Below are positions 1 to 6,749 of a stretch of DNA of 11,056 nucleotides, piece by piece (position 1 is the stretch's first letter; every line of letters begins with the position of its first letter). The translations under genes were made by a program, and so were the position numbers. The stretch is from the NCBI GenBank assembly GCA_028701945.1, contig JAQVPT010000097.1:1-11056 (forward strand), written 5' to 3'. The notes under the pieces were generated by a model that saw only the letters and a program-made list of their open reading frames with translations, was not told where the DNA came from and made no database searches. The stretch comes from Bacteroidales bacterium. GTDB lineage: Bacteria > Bacteroidota > Bacteroidia > Bacteroidales > ML635J-15.

Positions 1-195
1 ATGGCAACAATAATTATAGAATACGATGCACGTAATAAAATTGCAAAAAAAACAATCGAATATATTTTATCTCTAGGAGTATTTAAAGTGAAGAAAAAGA
101 TGTCTGGAATTGATGAAGCTTTACTGGATGTTAAAGAAGGCAGAGTTTATAAAGCTGAAAATACTGACGACATGTTTAAAAAAATACTTGGTTAG
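1..195 (+). CDS. Putative antitoxin of a YafQ-type toxin-antitoxin pair
   Basis: This is a small 64-residue protein whose stop codon overlaps the start of a YafQ-family toxin (TAGTG, one base shared), the usual arrangement of type II toxin-antitoxin operons. It begins with a predicted beta strand (ATIIIEY, residues 2-8), followed by a basic helix (about 12-26), a short lysine-rich stretch (KVKKK, 29-33) and an acidic C-terminal half (about 37-60). A strand-then-helix N-terminus with an acidic tail would suit a DNA-binding and toxin-wrapping antitoxin, but I do not recognise a named family such as DinJ/RelB with certainty. The role is therefore inferred mainly from the neighbour. The ATG is the first base of the window, so the promoter, any operator and a possible longer N-terminus cannot be judged. 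MATIII is a plausible natural start. Confidence 0.72.
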   Translation: MATIIIEYDARNKIAKKTIEYILSLGVFKVKKKMSGIDEALLDVKEGRVYKAENTDDMFKKILG

Positions 196-467
196 TGTAT
201 AAAGTAAGTTATACCAAGAAATTTGAAAAGTCGCTAAAACTTTGTCAAAAAAGAGGATTAAATATTGAACTTGCAAAATCTGCGATTGAAATTCTTGAAA
301 CAGATGGTAAATTACCAGATAAATTTAAACCACACAAATTGAGTGGCAATTATGAAGGCTTATGGGAGTGTCATTTGAAGTCTGATTGGTTGCTAATCTG
401 GAGTCAAAACGATACAGAGCTTTTGCTAATAATGACTGATACTGGAACCCATTCCGATTTATTCTAA
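195..467 (+). CDS. YafQ-family type II toxin (RelE-superfamily mRNA interferase)
   Basis: This 90-residue protein is the expected size for YafQ, a ribosome-associated endoribonuclease that cuts mRNA and is neutralised by a co-transcribed antitoxin. The family's functional residues are all visible: His47 (in KPHKLSG), His60, Asp64 and Trp65 (in CHLKSDW), and His86 and Phe90 at the very end (THSDLF). The spacings of 13, 4, 22 and 4 residues closely match those known for E. coli YafQ (His50, His63, Asp67, Trp68, His87, Phe91), so the toxin looks intact. The start is a GTG overlapping the upstream stop by one base. No ATG lies near it, and MYKVSYTKKF is the normal family N-terminus, so GTG is preferred. 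The overlap implies translational coupling to the antitoxin. No Shine-Dalgarno sequence is visible. Confidence 0.9.
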   Translation: MYKVSYTKKFEKSLKLCQKRGLNIELAKSAIEILETDGKLPDKFKPHKLSGNYEGLWECHLKSDWLLIWSQNDTELLLIMTDTGTHSDLF

Positions 468-533
468 AAAAAAATCAAAGGATGTAATAAAATAGCGATT
501 TTAAAGAAAATGGAATTTGATTAGAAAATTGAT

Positions 534-560
534 AAGCTTCGGTTCTCTGTGCTTTTTTTT
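534..560 (+). terminator. Weak intrinsic terminator after the toxin gene
   Basis: AAGC (534-537) pairs with GCTT (551-554). A small internal loop separates this from CGG (540-542) pairing with CTG (547-549) around a TTCT loop. A run of eight T (553-560) follows. The hairpin is short and imperfect. The T-run and the position between convergent genes make it a reasonable terminator for the toxin-antitoxin transcript, but a weak one. Confidence 0.4.
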
Positions 561-579
561 GTACACTGATTTCAACTTG

Positions 580-2049
580 TCATTCACTGTGAGAATTACT
601 CGTTTGCGTTTCGATCCTTAGCTCCCGATGAATAAGTCTAACTTTCACATTATAGTTATTTTGTAAAAAAACTATCATTTGTTCGGCACAATATACGCTT
701 CTGTGTTGCCCACCAGTGCAACCAAAACTTATCGACAATGAATTAAAATCTCTTTCAATATAATTATCAATCGTTGGTTTTACAGTTTTAATAACATTAA
801 GCATATATTTATCAATATCAGAATGTTGCTTAAAAAACTCAATTACGGCTTTATCTTTGCCAGTTATAGATTTGTATTGAGAATATCTTCCCGGATTTTC
901 GATACCTCGACAATCAAAAACAAAACCGCCTCCATTACCTGTTTTGTCTTCTGGGTATGATTTTTTATAGCTAAAACTCGTAACTGTTATTGTGAATTCG
1001 GGAAAGACTACGGGATTAAAACGATCAGTGGTCGCAAGTTGAGATAAAACCTCATGTAATTCTTGATAATTTATAAAAAGTTCGTTTTTTTCCAATATTG
1101 TACTTACGTTTTTAATTGCAAACGGAATACTTTCAATAAAATGAGATTTTTTTTCAATTAACCCTCTAAAGCCATAAGCACCCAATGTTTGCAATATCCT
1201 AATAAGAGAATAAAAATAAAACTGATTTACGAATTCATCCTTTTCTACAGGAATATACGATTGAACTTGCTCGATGTAATGTTCCAGCAACTCTTCTTTT
1301 ACATCTTCCGATAATCGAGCTTTAGCCTGAAATAAAAGCGATGCAAGGTCATATTGAATTGCTCCTTTTCTTCCGCCTTGATAATCGATAAAATACGGCT
1401 CTCCATCTTTAATCATAATGTTTCTTGCCTGAAAATCTCTAAACATAAAGAATTTATCTCCACTTTTTGCGAGATTCAAAGCTATATTGTTAAAATCATT
1501 TTGGAGTTTTCGTTCATCAAATTTAATTCCACTAACTTTTAAAAAATAGAATTTAAAATAATTAAGGTCAAACAAAATTGATTCCTCATTAAACTCGCTT
1601 ATTTGATAACACTTATCAAAATCAATATATACAGCTGAAGTTATCTGCATCTTAGCGAGTTCAGTAATAGTCTTTTTATAAAGAGTTTTAGTCGTATCAG
1701 TTAGTTCGCCATTCTTTATGTCCTTTTGAACCATATCAAACAATGACATATCGCCCAAATCTTCTAAAAAATAGACAGTTTTATCCTCCGTAACATAAAA
1801 TAATTCAGGAACTTTAATATCCAAAGATTTAAAAAGCTGTGTAAAATAAATGAAAGTATTATTTTCTTCAACATTGTTACTAAAAACTCCTATCATAGAC
1901 TTATTTCCGTATCGAAATCTGTAATAACTTCTGTCGGAACCGGCTTGCGCTAGCCTTTCAATCCCATCGGGACGTTCACCACTAAATAATACAAAACTAT
2001 CAAGAGTTTTTTTTCCTTTTTCGTCCAATTCAGATAAAGTATTTGACAT
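580..2049 (-). CDS. AmgK-like amino-sugar kinase fused to a RapZ C-terminal domain
   Basis: This 489-residue protein has two domains. Residues about 1-340 are an aminoglycoside-phosphotransferase-fold kinase resembling AmgK, which phosphorylates MurNAc/GlcNAc at C1. Visible motifs are a nucleotide-loop sequence AGSDRSYYRF (36-45), LEDLGD (95-100), the catalytic loop FRDFQARN (203-210, Asp205 and Asn210), the metal-binding FIDYQGG (220-226, Asp222) and QYDLASLL (232-239). Residues about 350-480 are the RapZ C-terminal domain: SFSYKKSYP (358-366), FDCRGIENPGR (378-388), TGKDKAVIEFF (396-406) and GCTGGQHRSVY (443-453). In E. coli RapZ this domain binds GlcN6P. RapZ's usual N-terminal P-loop ATPase is absent, and the basic RNA-binding tail is replaced by a polar end (TQTSNSHSE). 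The gene lies 95 bases downstream of anmK on the same strand, which fits cell-wall sugar salvage. The exact substrate is inferred. A MurU-type nucleotidyltransferase, the expected partner of AmgK, is not in the window. Confidence 0.87.
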   Translation of the reverse strand: MSNTLSELDEKGKKTLDSFVLFSGERPDGIERLAQAGSDRSYYRFRYGNKSMIGVFSNNVEENNTFIYFTQLFKSLDIKVPELFYVTEDKTVYFLEDLGDMSLFDMVQKDIKNGELTDTTKTLYKKTITELAKMQITSAVYIDFDKCYQISEFNEESILFDLNYFKFYFLKVSGIKFDERKLQNDFNNIALNLAKSGDKFFMFRDFQARNIMIKDGEPYFIDYQGGRKGAIQYDLASLLFQAKARLSEDVKEELLEHYIEQVQSYIPVEKDEFVNQFYFYSLIRILQTLGAYGFRGLIEKKSHFIESIPFAIKNVSTILEKNELFINYQELHEVLSQLATTDRFNPVVFPEFTITVTSFSYKKSYPEDKTGNGGGFVFDCRGIENPGRYSQYKSITGKDKAVIEFFKQHSDIDKYMLNVIKTVKPTIDNYIERDFNSLSISFGCTGGQHRSVYCAEQMIVFLQNNYNVKVRLIHRELRIETQTSNSHSE

Positions 2050-2073
2050 GATTTTTTATTTATAAATATATTT

Positions 2074-2081
2074 TAAACTTA
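2074..2081 (-). promoter_or_regulatory. Possible -7 box for the kinase-RapZ gene
   Basis: On the minus strand this reads TAAGTTTA, one mismatch from the Bacteroidota -7 consensus TAnnTTTG, and it ends 24 bases before the start codon. No convincing -33 TTTG is seen. If real, the gene can be transcribed apart from anmK despite the shared strand. Confidence 0.25.
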
Positions 2082-2144
2082 CACAACAATTACAACATTG
2101 CTAAAACAATCAAAAATTTCATTAATTTACTAGTTTTAGTTTAA

Positions 2145-3212
2145 TTATGGATTACAAATTATCCCACAACATGAATCTCTCTTAGCTCCAGTAACACTGG
2201 ATAATACATTAATCTCCGAGCGTATTCGCAACACACCAAGGAAAGCAAAAATCAAGGCTTCTTTAAAATCGACTATGATAGAGTTCGGAATTTCAATTTT
2301 ACAAGAAGAAAACTCCTTAATATTATTAATAAGAAAAGTATTATATATGCCCCCACCAGTAATTAGGACATTTTCATGCGGTTTTAGCTCATTAACCAAG
2401 ATATATCCAATATGCCTGCTAAAAGTGTGCATAATATCAGCAATTTTTTCATTTTTAAATTGTTCTAAAATTGGATTTATATTTTGTGTTACCCACTCGA
2501 CAGACAATGATTTAGGATGCCCTTTTTGATAATAATTTAATCTGTTAAGTTTTTGAAAAAGCTGTGGAATAAGCACTCCTGATTTGGCAATTTCGCCGTC
2601 ATTATCAAACTCAAGATTAAGTTGACGGGCAAATTTATTGAACACAATATTTACTGGAGAAATATCATAAGCAATTCGTTTATCAAATTCATCTTGATAT
2701 GAAATATTTGAGAATCCTCCAAGATTTAGACAAGCCTGATAACTGCCAAATAAAAGCTTATCTCCAATTGGCACAAGTGGAGCCCCCTGTCCTCCAAGTG
2801 CAACATCTCCACGTCTAAAATCGCAAACAACAGGAATGCCAGTTAATTTAGCAATAATTTCTCCATTCCCTATTTGATAAGTGTAATTTTCTTCAGGTTT
2901 ATGAAAGACAGTATGACCATGTGAAGCAATAATATCAGGTTTAATTTTCGATTTTTTAATGGAATTATTGAGAGAAGCAGCAGAAAACTCTGAGAATATT
3001 TTCTCAATAATTATCATTGCTGTTGCTGAGCATTCGCTAACACTTAAAAGCTTTTGGAGCAAATCTTTAGGATACGCAACAGATTCTGCAAACAATATTT
3101 CAAAACTCCATTTATTGTTATGTAACTCAAAAGAGCAAATTGCTATATCAAGCCCGTCCACTGATGTCCCAGACATAAGCCCAGCAGCAATATATCTCTG
3201 CGAATTAATCAA
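2145..3212 (-). CDS. anmK: Anhydro-N-acetylmuramic acid kinase AnmK
   Basis: AnmK opens the 1,6-anhydro ring of anhydro-MurNAc and phosphorylates it to MurNAc-6-phosphate, a cytoplasmic step of peptidoglycan recycling. The protein has 355 residues, a normal length for the family. Diagnostic motifs are GLMSGTSVDGLD (11-22), ASHGHTVFHKP (96-106), DFRRGDVALGGQGAPLVP (131-148), NLGGFSNIS (163-171), YDISPVN (182-188, with Asp183 matching the catalytic base), ITGGGIYN (284-291) and KEALIFAFLG (317-326). The fingerprint Asp-Thr-Gly-Pro segment is replaced by DISPVN, a variant I associate with Bacteroidota members. The start is TTG, directly after an in-frame stop. The first ATG (Met13) would cut into the ATP-binding motif, so TTG is preferred. 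The Cys pair near the end (SCCGIICNP) is slightly unusual. It is divergent from the stress protein gene and upstream of the kinase-RapZ gene. Confidence 0.95.
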   Translation of the reverse strand: MINSQRYIAAGLMSGTSVDGLDIAICSFELHNNKWSFEILFAESVAYPKDLLQKLLSVSECSATAMIIIEKIFSEFSAASLNNSIKKSKIKPDIIASHGHTVFHKPEENYTYQIGNGEIIAKLTGIPVVCDFRRGDVALGGQGAPLVPIGDKLLFGSYQACLNLGGFSNISYQDEFDKRIAYDISPVNIVFNKFARQLNLEFDNDGEIAKSGVLIPQLFQKLNRLNYYQKGHPKSLSVEWVTQNINPILEQFKNEKIADIMHTFSRHIGYILVNELKPHENVLITGGGIYNTFLINNIKEFSSCKIEIPNSIIVDFKEALIFAFLGVLRIRSEINVLSSVTGAKRDSCCGIICNP

Positions 3213-3240
3213 TCAAATCTTTTTTACAATTAATATATAA

Positions 3241-3248
3241 CAAAAATA
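3241..3248 (-). promoter_or_regulatory. Candidate -7 box of the anmK promoter
   Basis: On the minus strand this reads TATTTTTG, a perfect match to the Bacteroidota housekeeping -7 consensus TAnnTTTG. It lies 28 bases before the TTG start of anmK, giving a short leader. The -33 region (AATT instead of TTTG) is poor. The match is short in AT-rich DNA, so confidence is moderate. Confidence 0.42.
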
Positions 3249-3249
3249 G

Positions 3250-3266
3250 TAAAAGTAAAACTTTTA
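3250..3266. repeat. Inverted repeat in the divergent anmK / stress protein promoter region
   Basis: TAAAAG (3250-3255) and CTTTTA (3261-3266) form perfect arms around a 5-base spacer. The repeat sits between the candidate -7 boxes of the two divergent genes, where a shared regulator could bind. The arms are short and AT-rich, so chance is a real alternative. Confidence 0.3.
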
Positions 3267-3269
3267 TAC

Positions 3270-3277
3270 TAATTTAG
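3270..3277 (+). promoter_or_regulatory. Possible -7 box of the universal stress protein gene
   Basis: TAATTTAG has one mismatch to TAnnTTTG and ends 22 bases before the ATG, the same distance range as the other candidate boxes in this window. No -33 element is recognisable. Confidence 0.25.
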
Positions 3278-3299
3278 CGGAGAATAAAAACAATTAGTT

Positions 3300-4157
3300 A
3301 TGAAAAGGATAATAGTACCAATTGACTTCTCTCCCGAATCTATTAAAGGTCTTGAACTGGCAATTATTTATGCTAATAAATTTAATTCTGACCTGCAGAT
3401 GGTGTTTGTACAGAGCAGTAAGCCTGGCAAATTTCATATTGAATTAGAAAACCAGTACAACTCGGCAATGGAAGAGTTCGAACAGCTCCTGAGAAAATAT
3501 AAAAAAGAATTGCATAAAAATTGCAAATTCGCCTATATTATTAAATCGGGTAAAGTTCATGAAGAGGTTGCTAATCAAGCAGCAGCTTTCGATGACTCAA
3601 TGATAATTTGCTCGACAAATGGAGAGTCTGGTTTTTCAGACTTTGTTATGGGCAGCAATGCTTACCGTATTGTACAAGAAACAGATGGCCCAGTTATTAC
3701 AGTAACATCAGAAAAATACATCGGAAATGTTGAAAGAATAGTACTACCACTCGATATAAGTAAAGAAACTCGTGAGAAAGTTCCGATAGTTGCTACAATT
3801 GCAAAAGCTTTTAATTCTGAAGTTCATATTATTAAAGTTACCAGCTCAACAAATGACGGAATACATAATAAGTTAAGAATGTATGCCACTCAGGTAAAAA
3901 AATATTTTGACGAACAAGGAATCAAATATCAGTCGAGCCTTTTAGTTGGCGACAATATTACCGAATCGACAATCGAATATGCAAAAACAATTGATGCAGA
4001 TTTAATTGCCATAATGACCGAACAAACAACAGCTTTGTCAAACTTTTTGCTTGGGTCTTATGCTTATCAAATGCTTAATACCTCGCCGATACCAGTTCTT
4101 AGCATAACTCCAAAAGGATTATACTTTACTTTTGGCATGAGAACAACCGGAGGTTAA
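3300..4157 (+). CDS. Tandem-domain universal stress protein (UspA family)
   Basis: This 285-residue cytoplasmic protein has two Usp domains, about 1-137 and 144-271. Domain 1 begins MKRIIVPIDFSPES, the classical Usp strand and loop with Asp9. It carries a near-complete ATP-binding motif G-2x-G-9x-G-S/T: Ser105, Gly108, Gly118-Ser119, where only the first Gly is changed. It ends with PVITV (131-135). Domain 2 begins ERIVLPLDIS (145-154) and keeps Gly252-Ser253 and PVLSI (265-269), but the two earlier glycines are replaced by Met239 and Gln242, so its ATP site looks degenerate. Such proteins are induced under stress or growth arrest, but the precise role is unknown. The gene is monocistronic, bounded by a divergent promoter region upstream and a strong hairpin terminator downstream. 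The short tail after domain 2 (GLYFTFGMRTTGG) has no recognised function. Confidence 0.92.
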   Translation: MKRIIVPIDFSPESIKGLELAIIYANKFNSDLQMVFVQSSKPGKFHIELENQYNSAMEEFEQLLRKYKKELHKNCKFAYIIKSGKVHEEVANQAAAFDDSMIICSTNGESGFSDFVMGSNAYRIVQETDGPVITVTSEKYIGNVERIVLPLDISKETREKVPIVATIAKAFNSEVHIIKVTSSTNDGIHNKLRMYATQVKKYFDEQGIKYQSSLLVGDNITESTIEYAKTIDADLIAIMTEQTTALSNFLLGSYAYQMLNTSPIPVLSITPKGLYFTFGMRTTGG

Positions 4158-4182
4158 AAATAAACTTATCCTTAAAATATTT

Positions 4183-4210
4183 GCGGCTAGTTTTCTGGTC
4201 GCTTTTTTTT
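4183..4210 (+). terminator. Intrinsic terminator after the stress protein gene
   Basis: GCGGCTAG (4183-4190) pairs with CTGGTCGC (4195-4202) over eight positions, two of them G-U, closed by a TTTT loop and followed by eight T (4203-4210). It starts 25 bases after the stop codon. This is the clearest terminator in the window. Confidence 0.85.
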
Positions 4211-4212
4211 AT

Positions 4213-4220
4213 TATTTTTG
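4213..4220 (+). promoter_or_regulatory. Candidate -7 box of the pheT promoter
   Basis: TATTTTTG is an exact match to TAnnTTTG and ends 25 bases before the pheT ATG, implying a leader of roughly 20 bases. It begins 2 bases after the terminator T-run, so the -33 region must fall inside the terminator hairpin (TTTTC at 4191-4195 is the nearest T-rich block). No long leader or T-box-like structure is possible in this short gap. Confidence 0.5.
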
Positions 4221-4245
4221 CATACGATTAATAAAATTTTTACAA

Positions 4246-6675
4246 ATGATTATTTCATACAATTGGCTTAAAAACTATATCGATACTAATGTCGATAACG
4301 AAACCTTATCAGATATTCTAACACAAATTGGACTTGAGGTAAACTCTGTTGAAGAATTGAACAGCATAAAGGGTGGTCTTGAAGGATTTGTTACCGGACA
4401 AGTTATTGAGTGTGGTAAACATCCTAATGCCGACAAACTAAGTGTTACAAAAGTAGATATAGGAAATAACGAGCTTCTTAATATTGTTTGTGGTGCACCC
4501 AATGTTGCAGTAAACCAAAAAGTAATTGTTGCTACCGTAGGCACTACATTATATACTGATGAAGGTTCTTTTATAATTAAAAAAGCTAAATTACGTGGAG
4601 AGCCTTCTGAAGGAATGATTTGTGCCGAAGATGAAATTGGCATAGGAACATCACATGAGGGCATAATGGTATTACCTGATGACACCGAAATTGGAATTCC
4701 TGCGTCTCAATTTTTTAATATTGAAAAAGATACTATTTTTGAGATAGACCTCACTCCTAACCGAGCTGATGCAACTGGACACATTGGTGTTGCACGGGAT
4801 TTAGCTGCCTTTTTCAATAAAAAATACAATTTGCCTGAATTAAATTTCACTGAAAATAAAACTAATAGATTTAAAATTGATGTAAGTGTTGAAAATACAG
4901 AAGCATGCCCACGATATATGGGTATTTGTATGGATAATATTAAAATTGCAGAATCTCCAGAATGGCTGCAAAATAAACTTAAAGCAATTGGCTTAAACCC
5001 GATAAATAATATTGTTGACATTACAAATTTTGTTCTGCACGAAACTGGTCATCCTTTGCACGCTTTTGATGGTGATAAAATTATTGGTGGAAAAATAATT
5101 GTTAAACCTGTTAAAGAAAATACTGAATTTATTACGCTTGATGCAGTAAATAGAAAACTCAGAAACAATGATTTAATGATTTGCAACATCGAAAACCCAA
5201 TGTGCATTGCAGGAGTTTTTGGAGGTATTGATGCTGGTATAAATGAAAATACCAAGCGTATTTTTATTGAGAGTGCATATTTTAATCCAGTTTGGGTGCG
5301 TAAAACAGCAAAATATCATCAACTAAATACAGACTCTTCTTTCCGTTTCGAAAGAGGTGCAGATGTAAATATGCTAGCTTTTGCATTAAAACGTGCAGCA
5401 AGTCTTATTAGTGAACTTGGGTTTGGTGAGATCTCATCAGAAATTATTGATGTCTATCCGAATATCATAACACCTAATGAAATTAGTTTTAGTTTTAAGA
5501 ATTGCAATAATTTAATTGGTAAAGATATTGATAAAGACACAATACGTCGCATTCTTAAATCGCTTGAAATAAAAATACTTGAAGATAATAATGAGTTATT
5601 AAAACTTGAGATACCAACTTATCGCGTTGATGTTACACGAGAAGCTGATGTTATTGAAGATATTCTAAGAATATATGGATATAATAATATCGAAATACCC
5701 GAAAAAATTGCACTGTCTATAAATAAGGTAGAAAAACCTAATAATGAGCATTTGACAAATGTTGTTTCGGACATGTTGGCTTCGCAAGGGTTCAACGAAA
5801 TAATGTGCAATTCATTTATTAGCAATAAATATTTTGATGATACAGATAAGAACAACACACATGTTACAATTCATAACCCTTTAAGCCAAGACCTTAGCAT
5901 AATGCGCCCTTCACTTGTTTTCGGTGGTCTACAAAGTATCGAGTATAACATTAATCGTAAAAATACCGACTTAAAGTTTTTTGAATTTGGTCGCACATAT
6001 CATTCTGACGAAACAATTGATAAAGCCGGAGATATAAATAAATATAGCGAAAACAAGCAACTAGGCATTTGGATTACTGGACACAAAAATCAATTATCAT
6101 GGAACAAAAAGAATAGTAAGACAGATTATTTCTATCTAAAAACTTATGTTGCTAATGTTTTTCAAAAAATAGGACTTAAAATTGATGATTTTGAATTCGA
6201 TATTATTGCAAATGATATATTTAGTATCTGTCAAGAATACAAACATAAAGACACAGTACTTGTGCAATCTGGAATTATATCACCTATACTTCTGAAAAAA
6301 ATTGATATTGAGCAAGAAGTATTTTATGTAGAGATAAACTGGAGTTTACTTATTGAACTTACAAAAAATCTAAAAACTCAATATGTTACAGTATCAAAAT
6401 TTCCAGTTGTTAAAAGAGATTTGGCTTTGCTCATTGACAAGCAGATAACATACAAGCAACTTGAAGAAATTGCGGTTAAAAACATAGGTAAATATCTGAA
6501 AAAAGTTAATCTATTTGATGTTTACGAAGGCAAAAATATTGAAAATGGGAAAATTTCATACGCTTTAACATTTGCCCTCGAAGACCGCGAAAAAACTATG
6601 ACTGATAATCAAATAGACAAAATTATGAAACATCTAATAAAATCTTACGAAGATATTGGTGCTAAAATAAGGTAA
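4246..6675 (+). CDS. pheT: Phenylalanyl-tRNA synthetase beta subunit
   Basis: PheT pairs with PheS as an alpha2-beta2 enzyme that charges tRNA-Phe, and the beta subunit also edits mischarged Tyr. The 809 residues are full length for the bacterial long form. Domains in order are: N-terminal MIISYNWLKNYID; an EMAP/OB-fold tRNA-binding domain (about 43-155, with CGKHPNADKLSV and GEPSEGMICAEDE); the B3/B4 editing domain (about 210-385, with NIVDITNFVLHETGHPLHAF at 255-274 and SFRFERGAD at 365-373); B5 (about 405-480); the catalytic-like core (about 490-690, FFEFGRTY at 578-585); and the FDX-ACB anticodon-binding domain (about 716-808, SKFPVVKRDLALLID and ALEDREKTMTD). It stands alone, without pheS, as is common in Bacteroidota. 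No damage is seen. Confidence 0.98.
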   Translation: MIISYNWLKNYIDTNVDNETLSDILTQIGLEVNSVEELNSIKGGLEGFVTGQVIECGKHPNADKLSVTKVDIGNNELLNIVCGAPNVAVNQKVIVATVGTTLYTDEGSFIIKKAKLRGEPSEGMICAEDEIGIGTSHEGIMVLPDDTEIGIPASQFFNIEKDTIFEIDLTPNRADATGHIGVARDLAAFFNKKYNLPELNFTENKTNRFKIDVSVENTEACPRYMGICMDNIKIAESPEWLQNKLKAIGLNPINNIVDITNFVLHETGHPLHAFDGDKIIGGKIIVKPVKENTEFITLDAVNRKLRNNDLMICNIENPMCIAGVFGGIDAGINENTKRIFIESAYFNPVWVRKTAKYHQLNTDSSFRFERGADVNMLAFALKRAASLISELGFGEISSEIIDVYPNIITPNEISFSFKNCNNLIGKDIDKDTIRRILKSLEIKILEDNNELLKLEIPTYRVDVTREADVIEDILRIYGYNNIEIPEKIALSINKVEKPNNEHLTNVVSDMLASQGFNEIMCNSFISNKYFDDTDKNNTHVTIHNPLSQDLSIMRPSLVFGGLQSIEYNINRKNTDLKFFEFGRTYHSDETIDKAGDINKYSENKQLGIWITGHKNQLSWNKKNSKTDYFYLKTYVANVFQKIGLKIDDFEFDIIANDIFSICQEYKHKDTVLVQSGIISPILLKKIDIEQEVFYVEINWSLLIELTKNLKTQYVTVSKFPVVKRDLALLIDKQITYKQLEEIAVKNIGKYLKKVNLFDVYEGKNIENGKISYALTFALEDREKTMTDNQIDKIMKHLIKSYEDIGAKIR

Positions 6676-6711
6676 GCGATTATTAAACACTACACCAATC
6701 AAACATAAGAA

Positions 6712-6736
6712 TAAACTATTGATTAACAACAGTTTA
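6712..6736. repeat. Imperfect hairpin between convergent pheT and the PKD protein gene
   Basis: TAAACT (6712-6717) pairs with AGTTTA (6731-6736), then an A-C mismatch, then TTG with CAA around an ATTAA loop. The position between two convergent genes would suit a bidirectional transcription stop. The stem is AT-rich and neither side carries a T-run, so it is only a candidate. Confidence 0.3.
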
Positions 6737-6749
6737 CATAACTCAAACT

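Noticed and set aside
489..502. AAAATAGCGATTTT inverted repeat as a terminator for the minus-strand operon
   Set aside because: The stem is five A-T pairs only, and the T-run (minus strand, 466-474) is about 15 bases away, so it does not form an intrinsic terminator.
3174..3176. ATG at Met13 as the start of anmK
   Set aside because: It falls inside the GLMSGTS nucleotide-binding motif and would remove the first strand of the domain. The TTG at 3212 gives the normal family N-terminus.
1354..3240. Plus-strand open frames inside the kinase-RapZ gene (1354-1542) and anmK (2275-2529, 2959-3240)
   Set aside because: They are antisense to genes with full motif sets on the minus strand, and none has a recognisable domain.
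4158..4245. T-box or other leader riboswitch upstream of pheT
   Set aside because: The gap is 88 bases and is filled by the upstream gene's terminator and a promoter box. No specifier or antiterminator elements are visible.
4275..5858. Several open frames on the minus strand inside pheT
   Set aside because: All are antisense to a complete, well-conserved pheT. Their products are Ser- and Leu-rich, low-complexity-like, with no recognisable family.
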